Origin: Branchiostoma lanceolatum
Taxonomy: Eukaryota > Chordata > Leptocardii > Amphioxiformes > Branchiostomatidae
Assembly (NCBI RefSeq): GCF_035083965.1
Contig: NC_089738.1
Location: 13,418,734-13,482,733 of the forward strand
Direction of reading: 5' to 3'
DNA: 64,000 nucleotides
Shown here: one piece after another, positions 56,837 through 64,000 of the stretch
How positions within the stretch are numbered: the first letter of the stretch is position 1
How the letters are laid out: each line of letters opens with the position of its first letter
The notes under the pieces: model-generated
What the model was told of the DNA's origin: nothing
Seen by the model: the letters and a program-made list of their open reading frames with translations, nothing else
Database searches by the model: none
Translations under genes and position numbers: made by a program

Positions 56837-64000
<7,164 letters not shown>

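Overview
The window is animal nuclear DNA. Genes are split by GT-AG introns, intergenic DNA is AT-rich and repeat-laden, and there are no operons or ribosome binding sites. My best guess is a lancelet (Branchiostoma or a close relative). This is inferred from extreme domain shuffling, a vertebrate-like RBMX gene, a lineage-type SLC16 tandem array and the style of the short repeats. I could not run a search to confirm it.

Region 1 (about 474-11932, + strand): one large chimeric gene. Nineteen exons can be joined with matching phases and give about 1216 codons from the first visible codon to a stop. In order it encodes an LDL-receptor-type YWTD beta-propeller, an EGF-like domain, a C-type lectin domain, an LDLa repeat, a Frizzled-like CRD, a kringle, a sushi domain and then a complete Cys-loop (nicotinic-type) channel subunit with M1-M4. 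The ectodomain looks like an endocytic or adhesion receptor and the C-terminal third is a pentameric ligand-gated ion channel. This is the most remarkable object in the window. The start codon and signal peptide are not identified.

Region 2 (15941-50350, + strand): six tandem genes for SLC16 (monocarboxylate transporter) proteins. All have the same four-exon structure with phase-1 introns. Duplicated 5' and 3' flanks show that whole cassettes were copied. The copies differ at transport residues known from MCT1: the TM1 lysine is kept only in copies 1 and 6, and copy 3 has lost the TM8 acidic residue. Between and inside them lie foldback elements, GC-rich palindromic repeats, two copies of a hairpin/microsatellite element in opposite orientation (one with a nested insertion), a MITE with long inverted repeats, minisatellites and a tRNA-like pseudogene.

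Region 3 (51.7-56.2 kb): gene-poor DNA with one SINE-like repeat.

Region 4 (56837-63341, - strand): the 3' eight exons of an RBMX/hnRNP-G-type RNA-binding protein (second half of the RRM and the whole RGG/SRGP/SRDY-rich tail). Its first exons lie beyond the right edge.

The three loci are functionally unrelated: surface receptor/channel, solute transport and nuclear RNA processing.
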